Shown: positions 38,201 to 51,641 of the stretch, piece by piece
Numbering within the stretch: the stretch's first letter is position 1
How the letters are laid out: every line of letters starts with the position of its first letter
NCBI RefSeq assembly: GCF_014905175.1
Contig: NC_057789.1
Coordinates: 6,944,001-7,008,000, forward strand
Length of the DNA stretch: 64,000 bases
Reading direction: 5' to 3'
From: Aphidius gifuensis
Lineage: Eukaryota > Arthropoda > Insecta > Hymenoptera > Braconidae
Program-made: the position numbers and the translations under genes
The notes under the pieces: generated by a model
Seen by the model: only the letters and a program-made list of their open reading frames with translations
Database searches by the model: none
Told to the model about the DNA's origin: nothing

Positions 38201-38906
38201 ATTCCCTGAAGTCACTACATCGAAATAGCCTGAGTAATGAACAATCCTCTCGGGGACATGATACCACTGTGATTGGAGATAGTGGAGCTGTTGGTGAACA
38301 TCAAACAGTCAACAAAAATAAACGACAAAGGTTACATCATACTTTGTCAAATGCAGATGTAATATATGATCGAGATACAAGCTTACACAGAGAAATGCGA
38401 TATCGTAACAACAATGAAAAATTATGTAATGGAAATTTTCATCATGATAATAATAATAATAATAAAAATAATAATCATCATCATCATCAAAAGCATCATA
38501 TTTCTAGGACAATGATTCGTGAGCATCCCACTGGGGGTAATGATAGTGTCAACGTTGTCAGGTTACATGGTTGGTGTGATAAAAAAAATTATTATAATCA
38601 TTAAAATAATTAAAAAACTTTAAACACTATTTAATTGACAAATAGATAAAATTTTTAGTTTAATTTTGTAAAATTATTATGATTATTTCTACTTGTTAGT
38701 TTAGAAAATATTTATTGTATTATATATATTTTTTTTAATCGACAAAATATTTAAAAATTTTATATAATTTAGTTTTTTTGATAGTAAAATAAAAATATAA
38801 AAAATAGATTATTATTACTAGTATTTTAATAAATTTTTTAATATTTAAAATTGTTTAAATATTTATTTCAGGACGAGCTGGGTCGAGCCACTCACTGTAT
38901 TGGTAA
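26293..38906 (+). CDS. Cad89D: Large atypical cadherin, about 13 EC repeats, probably cadherin-89D
   Basis: I place 23 coding exons, all in phase, giving about 1947 aa: 26293-26395, 27384-27514, 27611-27769, 28602-28710, 28911-29113, 29669-29797, 30541-31489, 31631-31792, 31945-32122, 32846-33104, 33291-33594, 34062-35731, 35889-36101, 36202-36290, 36381-36464, 36543-36611, 36680-36877, 37444-37656, 37725-37901, 38160-38569, 38872-38906. (The list has 21 segments; two more may be untranslated.) A signal peptide (1-35) precedes about 13 extracellular cadherin repeats with calcium-linker motifs such as DVNDHTPQF, DLNDNLPVF and DTNDNPPVF. Then come a membrane-adjacent domain like that of protocadherin-15 and cadherin-23, one membrane helix (about 1642-1665) and a Ser-rich tail with an Asn/His tract. 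Paired Cys in repeat 1 (N-terminal CQFYP and FLCDYSD) resemble those families. The exact insect paralogue (89D versus 74A, 88C, 99C) is from memory and less certain than the family. Confidence 0.85.
29864..29896. repeat. Short inverted repeat downstream of a cadherin splice donor
   Basis: ggttggagaaat (29864-29875) and atttctccgacc (29885-29896) are reverse complements at 11 of 12 positions with a 9-base loop. Further ttctcc and ggtgga words occur around 29810-29910. The patch is less A+T-biased than the rest of the intron and may be a fragment of a mobile element. Confidence 0.5.
30213..30330. repeat. Perfect 38-bp inverted repeat in a cadherin intron
   Basis: Bases 30213-30250 and 30293-30330 are exact reverse complements (38 bp) separated by a 42-base loop. 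The arms contain aaactaaaaatgatgttaat and its complement. The element lies inside the 743-base cadherin intron 29798-30540, well away from both splice sites. In RNA it would form a long perfect stem. It could be the remains of a foldback transposon or a recent inverted duplication. Confidence 0.9.
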
Positions 38907-41900
38907 AAAATGTATTATATAATTAAAATTTAATTACTAGTAAGCCAAATTATTTCAAAAGTCATTTAAATGGTTACATAAGTCAATTAAATTTTTCTAG
39001 TTTTATTTTTTTTTTTTAAATAAAAATTGACATTGAATAAAAATTTAAAAAATAAATGTTTTAATTAAACTGGGTATTAATTTATTCTTTGTATAAAAAT
39101 GAAAAATATTGTATGAATTAAATTAACATAATTTTATGTAAATCAATTAATAAATTATTTATTAATTAGTGTATTATTAAAATATAAATTTTGTAACAAT
39201 CAATTATAATGAATCTATGAAAAAATGGTAATTAAAAAGCATTTTATCCTTGACATTATGAAAAAAAAAAAGAAAGAAAAACCTGAAAGTATCTGAACAA
39301 TACTGCTGGTTAGGAAGAAGTCAAGGTGGCAAATGGGAAACAATTACAATTAGAGCATACGTATAAGAATATATATTTTTTTTAAAACCAGTTTATTTTA
39401 TTTATTTTGTGGTACGACAAAGAATTTACCCCCACGAGTATTGCAATAATGATGGTCCATTTACTAGGTTTCTTTGTCTAATTGGTATACGAGTCCGGGG
39501 ACATTTTAATCGTCTATTGGACTTAAATATCTGTGAAAGTGTGGGCGAAACTCGTAAATTGTTCAGCAAAAAATATTCGAGGACATCAAATAAAAAGTAG
39601 AACAAAAACTTTTTTTTTTTACAAGGCTGTTATCATATGCCAAATTTAAATATTTCGTTTTTTTTTTTTTTAAATGAGTTTCTTTTATAAAATTAATGAC
39701 ACCTCCAAAAATAATTTTACAAGACTATATTAATTTTAATTTTTTGTAATTAAATATATTTATCAATTTATTATACATATCAGTAATTTATTTTTATCTA
39801 TAGACATGATTACTTATCAAAAATTACAAACTCACTAGTTTTTATTATTTTAATTTTTTTTTTATTTTTTATTGGCACTTTTTTGTCTCAAGTGTCTGAA
39901 TGATGAATGACTAATGATTGCCATTGTAAAGTTTCATTAATCAGTTGATATAAAAAAGTTGATTTTATTTCAAGACAAGAAAACTGATGGAAAGCTTGAA
40001 GAATTTCATCATTACGTAGTTGTATCGATGACCCTGATTTTTCAACAATTAATATTATTTTTTAACTTTATAAACTTTTTTTAAATGATTAATTTTTTTT
40101 ACATGATAATTTTTAATCGTCATTTAATGACACATATGTCAATGATTTTTTTTTTCATTGTTTTCTTATTAAGAAGTTTTATATTTGACGTCAATCGAAC
40201 ACAAGGTGCGATATGTTGCATGGGAATAAAAAAATTAAAATTTTTAAATGCCCAGGAACTTTTAAAGGTAACGACAACTTTGACCTGATTTCTTTGGTTT
40301 CTTTATTTAACAATTTTTTATTTTTTTCTTTATTAAGTTGAAGCAAGTAGTTTTATTAAACTAAGATAAAAAAAAAATAAAAAATAAAATAATTATAATA
40401 AATAGAAAAGCTCAGTCTCTTCTAGTACAGCCGATAGAACGAACGTATCTTTTTCTTGTTTTTCATTTATTTATTTAACAACAAACGCTCAGCTGGAAAA
40501 TTATAAAAAATTGCTAATATATAAAATAAAACTCCCTGAATATTATCCACCATATGAATTTCCAATCGAAACTTTTTTTGTTAAATAAATAAATACAGAA
40601 TGTCAATCTCTCAGTTGATTTATTATGATAAATATATTACTATGTAGTCATAGTGTCACTAAATCTGGCCATAAATAGCCCCTTGGTATAGTAAAAAAAA
40701 ATAATAATAATAAAACAAACAAACAATCATGTCGATGATGATACCGCAAGTTGTTTTCTGACTATTAAATAACTTATAAAATAAAAAAATTCAATTTACA
40801 AATAACGCCATGAATTTTGACGATCAAAAATCTGTGTGGTGTTGAAATAAATGAGAATAATAAAAAAACGAAATAAAATAAGGAAATAAATAAAAATAAT
40901 AAAAAAAAAAAAAAAAGCAAGGAAGGAAAATATAAGAAAAGCTGAGAGTTTACTTGCAAGCTTGGAAAAAGTCGATAGTGTATATTGTACTGCAGTTGTC
41001 ACCGTGATTTATTATACGTGTATAGCATATTTTTTTTTTTTCTACAAAGAATAAATATATATGAAAAAAAAACGGTGTGAATTGGTATATGTTTTTTTTT
41101 TTTGTATGTTTAACACTTCAAGATATTTTTACTTCTTCAATAAATAAACTATAATTGATTTTTTTTTTTTTTCTATGTGGATTAAATTGTGAGCTACTTG
41201 TGCTATTTGAAATATTTAAATAAAATGACACTAACTTATGTCCATGTGTATGTAAAGTTATTATTTTTATGATTTTTAGACAACCTTTTCTTGTAAGCTT
41301 TTTTAAATTAGAAAAAGAGCAACTTTGTTTCATACAGTCATAAAAAAAAATAAAAGTAGAATGAAAGTAAATTAGAATTTAAAAAATGGTACTGATCGAT
41401 GATTTTATAGTCAAGCTAGAATGCTAAACTAAGACTGTCTAGCCACTTGGTCGCATAGAAATGCCTCTATATTTTTTTAAAAGCCCTTGGATATATCTAC
41501 ATGGTATACTTATGAAAAACATCGTTAAATTCTACATGTATATTTCTTCGAAGGGCAATCAATCAAGAAAAATTTATAACAATTTTCAATGTTAAAAATA
41601 AAAAAAATAAAAAAGTCAACGATTTAAAAATAACAATAAAATAAATATAAAAAATATGAAATGAAACGTAAAAGATTTAAATTGAATCGTTATAAAATTT
41701 TTGAAATCAATAAAAAAAAATAATACGAGTGCTATAAAAATTGAATATATAAATGATAAAAATAATAAAACAGACAAAAATACTTCAAAAAAAAAATATA
41801 CTAATTTATTTCTTATTAAATTGAAATTTTATATTTTGATTTAAATTAATTTCCATATCTATAGATTTAATTATCCACATTATAATTCGATATAATTTTG

Positions 41901-42835
41901 TGGTTTTTAAACAAGCATAAATGAAAATTAAAAATAAATTTAAATTATTTCAAATAAAAGTATAATAAAGCTTTTAATTGTTGGCATTATTTTTGCTATA
42001 TAAAAAAAATTAAATATTCAAATACAATTACAGATTAATTGATTAATATTATCATAAAAATATAATGTAAAATCAATGAATAAAATTATATTTATTGTTA
42101 AATTGTAATTTAATTTATCATCAGATATGTTTGTATTAATGTACACATATATATTATGCGCTATTATTTTATGTTATATTGTTTATCATGTATATATATT
42201 AACTGCTCGTCATACAATTTTAGTCGCGCATCTCTGCATACATGTGCTTTCAATATACACAGCATCGCGCATTTTACAAACGCTTGCGCAGTTTAATAAA
42301 ATTTTGATAACATATATATACATTGTCAAAAGAGCCCGGTTAATGCCAACGAGAACATCTAATCATTCCAGTACGCGGTCGACACCTAAAGCGGACTCAT
42401 TTTTTTTCCATTTAAATAATCACATCAATATATCGCGACTTGAAAGAAAAAATTAAATTAAATTAATATTTTTCTGTTCACATAAATTAATCAAGTGTAT
42501 TATATTTTTTTTTTTTCAAATTTTAATTATTTAAAATACTTATAAAATATAAATTTATTTAAAAAAAAAAAAAATGTATATTTTTGTTACTTAAAAAATA
42601 AATAAATTACTAAATTATTATTATAATAAAAAAAAATAATAAAATAAACAATTAATTAAGTGTAAAAATGTTAAATAATGAAATGAAAATTTCAGCGGGA
42701 AATAAATAATTTAAAAAGACAATTGATAGTAAATAAGTGCACGTGAAATAAGATATAAAATAGAAAAAAAAAAAAAAATGAATTAAAAAAAAAAATTAAA
42801 TATTTAAATATAAAAGACAATAATTAAGTGTTTAA
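38907..42835. other. Intergenic region between cadherin and SIFamide receptor
   Basis: This stretch is mostly A/T filler. A more balanced stretch at 39400-39600 has a 63-codon open frame starting MVRQRIYPHEYC with no motif I recognise, so I do not call it a gene. Another such stretch at 42200-42425 is rich in cg and gcgca words and probably belongs to the receptor promoter or 5' UTR. A 109-codon open frame across 42127-42456 looks incidental. Confidence 0.5.
42200..42425 (+). promoter_or_regulatory. CpG-bearing island upstream of the SIFamide receptor
   Basis: Within very A+T-rich DNA this island contains tcgcgcat, catcgcgcatt, gcttgcgcag, ttccagtacgcggtcgacac and similar words. It ends about 410 bases before the receptor start codon. 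An initiator-like ccagta sits near 42369. It is a candidate promoter or first untranslated exon, inferred from composition and position. Confidence 0.3.
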
Positions 42836-45800
42836 ATGGACGTATTATTAGTGGATTTGACATCAAAGATTCTTCCAATGTTACAACCACAGTCACCATT
42901 ACTAGAGATGGCTTCACTTCGTCTTCCAGATTCTGAAGAATTTAAAGTCGATAGAAACCATCGAACAAGTATTAATGGACAGCTAATAACAACTCGTAAT
43001 CCATCACAATCATCAATTGAATTATCAACAACTCTATCACCTTTATATCAATCAAATGATGTATTTATAAAAACAAAAGATGAACTACATGAATATTTAA
43101 AAAATTCTATAACTGATTTAGTAACTTCATATAATAATAATGATGATGATACATCAGCTGGTTTATTTAATGCAAGCACATCAGATAATATACCAATTGA
43201 ACATATGCCTAATCGTTTTTATAGACACAGTATTTCAATGACTGCTGTTTATTGTATTGCATATTTATTTGTTTTTATTGTTGGATTAATTGGCAATAGT
43301 TTTGTTATTGCTGTTGTTTATCGTTCACCAAGAATGCGTACTGTTACCAATTTTTTTATAGTCAATCTTGCTGTTGCTGATGTACTTGTCATTGTATTTT
43401 GTCTACCTGCAACACTCATTGGAAATATTCTCGTTCGTAAGTATTTATTTTATATTTTATCTTTAAATATTTTTTTTATTTAATTTTATACTTGAAATTT
43501 AATTTTTATGTAATCCAGTAAGATATTTTTCATTTTAAATTTTTACTCGTGAAAATGATGAAATATTAAAATATAATTTTACTTTTTTTATATTTTCCAA
43601 GTGACTTTGATGGCTCGAGAAAATAATTTTACTGTAATTAAATACGAGATTTTTTATCATCATCTTCTTCCGGTACCTTTGTACGTATATACAGTTTTAT
43701 TGCATAGTGTTGTATTTGAGCTATAATTTTTATATCGTGTCTACAATAGTTTGGAAAATTCATTACTCTGTACGTGACTACTCTGAGAACTCTTGAAATT
43801 TATATTTACTCAATAATAAACAAAAAAACATACAAACATAAAAATAGTTTCTGTTAAATTGTTGAATTTGTTTATTGAAATATCTTGTCTAAACATATTT
43901 CATCAATTTTGTTTAACTAAACTTGTATATCAAAATAAATTTTAAAAGCTTTTCATCATTCGACAGAGGTCTATTGTGTTGTTTTTTTTTTTTTTTTATT
44001 GAACAGATCTGTCTTTTTTTTTTCCGATAAGTCATTGAGTAAAAATTCAATTGGTCAAGTTGAGAACAGAAAAAAAATAAAATGATAATGAATTTATGGG
44101 TAAACATTTATTGAGCCATATAATAATTGATGATACGTTCAATAATATTGATACAATAAAATGGTAAAATTAAATTTTGTATTTCATATTCTATTTACGA
44201 AAATATTTCACGTTTTGCCAATAATTATTTGTGTTAATTCAGTTGTATTGTTCATATGACTCATACCTATATATTTTTAAGTATGCTCTTTTTTTTTTAT
44301 CAGTGCACTTGCCACATGATAATAAACACTCTTATCTATTCAAAAATATTAAATATCCATTGTATATAAATCTAAAAAAAATTTAATCCCAAAAGAAAAT
44401 TTCTCTTTATTTTATTTTAAGCTGATTTGTTCCAATGAGCGAGTCATAAAGGGTTTTTTTTTTTTATCGTTAGGCAGCTTATACTTTGACACTAAATGGA
44501 AAACCTAAGTTTCATAGATAGCTAGACATAAAAGTAGTTTCAATCAAGGTATAGCGAAACACGTAGAAGGTGGCTTAGAAAAATAAAGCTGACAAAATGA
44601 TTGTGTATTGTGTATATAACTAAAAAGCCCGGAAAATTCGTCAGGGCGATTCCATTTTACTATAACCCTTTCGTCATTACTCTATGTACAAATTGACAAG
44701 TTGCCATTAACATTCATATTATTTTTATTTATTTAATAAATTTTTTATTGTATAAATATTTATTGAAATAAAAAAAAAAAACCACAAGCATACAAAAAAA
44801 ATAAAAAAATATACGATACTTTGATAAGCGTGTTTTTATAAGTGCGTTTTTTAAAATTACGAGTTTCATGACTGGCACACACCAGACAGTTTTTTTCATC
44901 ATTTTAAATTACGTTTTTTTGTTTGTTTATTTGTTTGTTGTTTTTTTTTAATTTTTTTAAAATTTTATTTTAACATATTGAGATGAGTGAATTAAAAATA
45001 AGTATATTTTTTATATTTGTTATGAAGTTATTCAAAGGCTTAATGTAAAATTATTGGAATAATATTTGTTTGTGATCAATTGTCTATTCTTAAGGCTAAC
45101 TTTATAATTCACAAGCACTACTTGGTGTATACATGAATGTTTATAAAGAGCAAATATTGATACAATTCAAATGCTAATCAATGGATTGATTCATCACGTG
45201 TTATTTTTTATTTTTTTACACTACTGTGAAAACGTCAAATGAATAATGATTAATTGTTATTAATTTTTTATATTTATTTTTTCTTATTTTTAGTCTTTGA
45301 TTAATTATTTTTAATATACGTCAATGAAAATAACAGGAAAAAAAAATAACTGAAAAATAAGAATAAAAAAAAATAAATAAACACAATGAATATGTATAAA
45401 TTTTAAAAACAAAAATAGAATGAAATATTTAACAAGTAGTAAATATATTTCCGTGTTGAAAATAGTGTTAAAAAAAAAAAAGCACAGTGTTTGAGTTCAC
45501 ATATATCTGTCGTCTATATATTGTCTACATCCCGGTCTAACGAACTTATTGGATACACTTCAAATGTGTATATACATAAAGATTGCTCGAGTACTTAAAC
45601 CACGATGCCAAGCTAGATATAATATAAATTTTTCTATTACAAAAATAAATAGAAAAAAAAAAAAAGCTTAAGGTATCAGTGTCCTTGACACACAGTTTGA
45701 GTTTATTTGTCAAGTGCATACATAGGTGCTTACATACAGCAACAAAAGTGTCACATGTTTGCACACTTCAAAGATGCAATGTGTTTTGTATCAACTGACT

Positions 45801-48800
45801 TGGTAAAAGTAACAAAACTATATATATAAAAATAATAATAGAAAAAAAAAAAAAAAATAGAAAAAATCCATAAATAAAAAAGAATTATTTAAATTAAAAA
45901 ATACCTTCAATATATTTTGTGTGAAAGTTAAAAATAAAAAGAAAAAAAAAAACAAATCGCAACAATCGACATAACGATAAATCTTTTTTTTTTTTTTTAC
46001 TTTTAAAAAAACTTTCTCTCATGTTAAACATAGAGAAAATAAAAAACGTCGAAATAAAAATAACGAAAGTTTGTCTTGATCAAGTATTAAAAAAAAAATA
46101 TACAATCAAAGTTAAAAGTCCTAAAATTTCATTGGAAGTTACTTGAAAAAAATTTATAAAAAAAAGGATATTTATAAAAGGTTTGAATATTTGATTGTCA
46201 CCAGATGCATATATATAATTTTACGAAAATAAAAATATACTTAACGACAAATGAAAATATATAAAGAAAAAAAAAATAATAATAAAATTTAAAAGTATCT
46301 TGAAAATTATTCAAATAAAGAATATAAGTAGTAAATATTGAATGTTCTGCTAACATGGCATATAGGATTAATATATATATTTTTAAAGAACGGGTGTATT
46401 CCTTCAGCAAATATTGCAATTGAAAACTAGAACTCGACCTTCGCCGGTTGATGTACTTGTAGAAACTGCAATTGAGTATATGCACTTGCAAATTAGCACT
46501 CTACCTATTCTTTTAACCCTTTTTCACCTTCAATAATTTTGTATATAATTATTATTTAATTTATCCAAGTATTATTTACAATTGACAATTTTTATTTTAT
46601 TTTATTTTAATATTATTTGAATTAAAATACTCATATAGATATATATGGTTACCACAGATTTAAACATTGTATTAAAGTTGTATAAACTTTGTCATTTATA
46701 CATGTAAATTTCCAATTGATTAATTAAACTTTTTAGTAATATTATATACATAATGTATAATCTTGAAGAGAATTAATTTCAAACAAGTATTTCACAACTT
46801 TATCATCTTACATTAATTTCGAAATATCAAGTTGTTTGATGTTATATTACTTTAGTTGAAAAATATGAATAAATAAAAAATATTGTAATTTTTTTAATAA
46901 TTATTGTTGAGTCTTATGATGAATTACAAAAATTTTAAAATTTTGAAAATAGATATTCTGAGGTTTTGCTTAGCTTATGAATATTTACAATTAACATGTA
47001 CCAGCTTGGAACAATTGTATTACTGTGCACGTCAGAAATGACATATGTAATACTTCGTGTCATCATTATCATTTTATTATTATTATAATTATTTTTTTTT
47101 AGATATGAGTTATGATAGTAAAGTCAGTAGAATTATTGTCGATTGAGCTTTTTGAAAATAAAAATTCATTTTTAAAATAGAATAATGAATAATTTTTTAT
47201 TCTATATTTTTTTGTTATTTTTTGGAATTTTTTCAAAGCTGACCTATTTAAAGAAATAGGTGAAAAATTTTTCCATCGATTTTTCTGCATAAATTTATTT
47301 TAGAAAAATTATTTTGTGATTATTTTAGAATAATTTATGTTTATTTTTTTGAATAGTCTTATTTCGAGAAAATTGCAGAGAAATTTAGAAAAAATTGCGA
47401 GGAAAGTTAATACATAATACAACTATCTTTAAAAGTTTTTTAAAAATATTATATTCAAGTTGGAATGATAAAAATGACAAATTGAAAATATTACTTCAAG
47501 GTCGAAAAAATGTGTGTGGAGTTGTAAGAGACAAATAATGATTGTGAGTTTTTTCAGGTGCAAATTGTGACGAGAAAAAAATGTACATATGCATATACGT
47601 AAACTAAATGGTAAAAAGGAAAAAAAAAAAATTGAAAAACATATTGTTGATAAATTAAGAAAAAAGATCAAAGTCTATTACTAGACTATTATTTTGATAA
47701 TAAAAAAATTAAAAAAAAATAAAATAAAATATTTTCCATGTAGTAAAAATGAAAAAGAAAAATTTTATAATCAAAAATTTTAATTATTTTCTTTTTCTTG
47801 TTTAATATCGTAGAAGAAAATGTATGCCGTTTACCACACTTGACTTTAATTTTATTTTATCTCTTATTTTTTACAAAAGAGATAAAATTTTGAAAATTTA
47901 AAACGTGACAAAAAACACTTTGTAGTATGTTTTAATGAAACTAAAGAGATAAAAAGTAAGAAAGCCAAAAAAAAGGCATCAAGAATCAAGTCAAGTAAAA
48001 AAAGTTAGAGCAAGGAAAAAAACAAAAAAAAAACTAGTATAAAGAAGAAGAAACAAACAAGAGGTAAGATCAGGCTTACTTTTCATATATATAAAGTTAA
48101 AAAAATTTACGGGACAATGATTTCATTATTAGATGGTTGTGAAGCTATACCATTTGCCTTACTATGCCTTCTACTAAACTAGCACTAAATATAAAAGTAA
48201 ATCAACAACGCCTTCACGAAAAGTTATTGTTATTACTAACGAGTAAAATTTTCATTAAATCTATATGTTTAAAAACTTAATAATAATAATACAATATGCT
48301 TCTTGAGTGTTGTAAAATAATAAGACATAGATATTTTGCCTACAACATTAAAAGTTTATTAAATATTAATTTCATTTCATAATAATTTTAATATTTTAAA
48401 TATACTTATTGATTAAGTATAGGATAAAAATATATATTCATGAAAAAATAAGGGAAAAAAAAATGAAATAATAATTCAATTTGATAAATTTATACAAAGA
48501 AAGAGAATATGGAATTTCAGCAATTTAAAAAGTCAGCTGAATAGAGGGGTAGTTTGTGGAATTGAGTAAAGGAATAAAAATAAAAAAAAAAATAAAAAAA
48601 TAATATAGAGGTAACCTGCAAGTATGTCAAGGCAAATGTGAGGCCAACACTCTCGCGTTTTCAGCCGACTGCAGTCGACCTAGATCATTACGGTTCACAC
48701 ACCTGTGCTCTCCATTTTCAGCCCCTTTGCCTCACTTTGTCTATAAATTTCAAGGAGTCTATGCCAACCCCATGACCCGGTCACTGGGGCTGCCAATAGG

Positions 48801-51590
48801 TGAGCTATAGTTGCTTCATCTGAACATACAATATAAATATATATTTTTATTTTTTATATATTATTTATATGTATATAAAATATACAAACTGGAATCAATG
48901 TAATCATCTGTCACATCAATATAATAATATATACAATCAATAATAATATCACTATGTGTTTGTTCTATTTTAATTTAGAAAAATAAAATTGATAAATAAC
49001 TAAATGAAAAATTTTGATGACATTTAAATTTGATATAAAAAAAGAAATTATTTATACTCCCACAGTTGAGGTTAAAATTTAAATTGAAGATGGAAAAAGA
49101 AAATTTAAAAAAAAATTTTTTCTATTGAAGGCAATTGCCCTCTGGCATTTTTTTTTTTTTGCGGAAATGTTAATCGCCAAGAAAAAAAAAAAGTCGTCGT
49201 TTATAAAAACACATGGTATTTTTCGAAATTTAAAAAAAAATATTTTTTCTTTTCAATTGCTCATTCATGAGTAACTTGTAGTGTTTAACTTTGTAAATTT
49301 TTTGTTTACACAAAATGAAGATAAGCAGTATTAAAAATTTTTAAGTAAATAGAAAAATAAAAAATTTAAAAAACTATTATTTTAGATTGAAATTTATTAA
49401 AAAAGTTATTATTTAAATGAAAAAAGAAAAAGAAAAATTAGTAATATGTTTGATAATTTATTAGATTAAAAATCATTTGAGGGATTTGAATAATTTAAAG
49501 AATACAATAAAGGAAACAATAAATTAACAGTTTAATTTCACATGGTTGGCAATATTACCTGATAACTTTTTAATATTACTTTTTTTTTGTTGGGTTATTT
49601 CGACGAAAGATAAGCTAATGGATCATAAAATCATAAAACTATATAGCAGCTGTTGTGGGCTAAAGTGTCATTGATACAAAAAAAAAAAAAAAAATGGGAG
49701 CATCGATATTCGAACTTTCTACAGTGGGTTATTAATTATACAATATTAAAGAGTATTTTATTTGGGTCAAAATTAAGATCTAATAAAAAAAATTTTTAAA
49801 TCAATACACATTGGATATTAAAAAATTACCGAAGCAGTAAATTAATAATTTTTTCAACTTATTAATATCCTAAACTTTTAAAAATATATATATAATAATA
49901 TTTTTTATAATTGCAATTATTATCAACAGCTCTTGAAAGTACAAACAATTATATAATAAAAAAAATCAAGTTAAAATGTAAAAAAAATAATTTGGGTATT
50001 TCAGAGACAATTAAAAATTAAAAAATAAAAAAAAAAAAAAAAAGAACAAGAGTGTCTTCATTTATATTTAAAATGTTTTTTTTTTTTTAATTTTTTTATT
50101 TTAAAGATTAGCTAAAGTTTAAGATAAGATAAGTAATGAAAAATGAACAAACATGAATATTAAATTAGAGAAATATCAAGTGAAAGAAAATAGTGTGGTG
50201 AAAAAAAAAAAAAAAAAAAAACCTGACAAGGTTAGCCAGTTTGAGTGATATATAAAATACAGTTTAATTTTGAAATGATAAAATAGACATAAGGGTCGTG
50301 TTAGCCTACACTAGGCCGTTCTGATTATAAGACAAAGACATGGCCTAGTTAAATACTTGGCTCGTCTAAGATCATACCTTTGTATTTTCTATATAGATAT
50401 ATCAAATGATATATATTTATACGTATTTAGGTCACAGGTAGATGTCTCTACTATTTTAAAGTCAGTCCATCAGGTGATTTAACTAGATATTGAATTTAAA
50501 TATATTTATTTTTTGAATTTAATTTTTATATTTTTAATTTTTTAAATTAGTAAATCATTGATCATTGCATATATGCTGAAATAGATGTAAAATATTTGTA
50601 ATAACAAGTACAAAAAAAATAAATAAAAAAAAAACAATAAATAATAAAAATATCGGTCTATAACTGCATCCAGGATTCAGTGATAAGAGGCCAGTAGGAC
50701 ATCTGTATACACCAGGTATATGGTATTCAGGTCATGCGTTATATAATGCATCTCATATACTTTTCTGTGGTTATTCTCGCGTTCACCTTTTATACCCAGT
50801 TTTTAAATAAAATAATAAAATAATCAACAAAATATTTTTTCCTCATTTTTTTTCTTAAAATAAATTTAATTGTTAAATATCAATTTTATACTGTATATAG
50901 ATATAAAAATATATTTTAATTTAAATTAAAATTTTGGAATTTCTTTGATCATTAATTTAGCTTTTATTAAAATTTTTTTTATAAGTTTTTTTTAAAAGCA
51001 TGTACATCAAGATTATTGTCCGATGACTTGAGTAATTGTAACCGAAAAAAAAAAAAAAAAAAAAACCAGAAGATAAAAGTAAAAAAAATAAAAAATATAT
51101 GTTTATAAACTCATCAAAGTCGAGTGAACATGAAGGTTGAAGATGTGCATGTACAATAAAGAAAGATGTATACCTAAAGCTTAATACTGGAAAACGAAGG
51201 GTCTGTAAAACCTTGATGGCATTTTAAATCGGAGCAGTGTCCCGTAAAAATAATACTGCGCATGTGAATTCAAAAAAGAAATATATATCAGCTTGAAGAA
51301 AAAAATCGACTAGTCAAAATTGCAAGCACCTGTTAGGCTCAGGATTGTCAGGAAGGTTGTATGTAAAAGAGGGTTAAAATGTAAAAATGTTTGTCCTACA
51401 TTCAACATCGATGGGCCAATCTACAACTGGTCCGAAACATAAACACATACTTTTGCAATTTTATATATTATATACACAATGTATTTTTAGTAAAATGCTT
51501 TTAAAAAATCTTCAAATTTAAACAGGCACTTGATACTTTAGTATATTTTATTTTTATTTCTTTTTTCCGAATTTAAAATAAATAAATGAA

Positions 51591-51641
<51 letters not shown>

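Noticed and set aside
42127..42456. 109-codon frame upstream of the SIFamide receptor
   Set aside because: The first half is incidental Ile/Tyr-rich translation, no family resemblance is seen, and the position suits a promoter or 5' UTR of the receptor.
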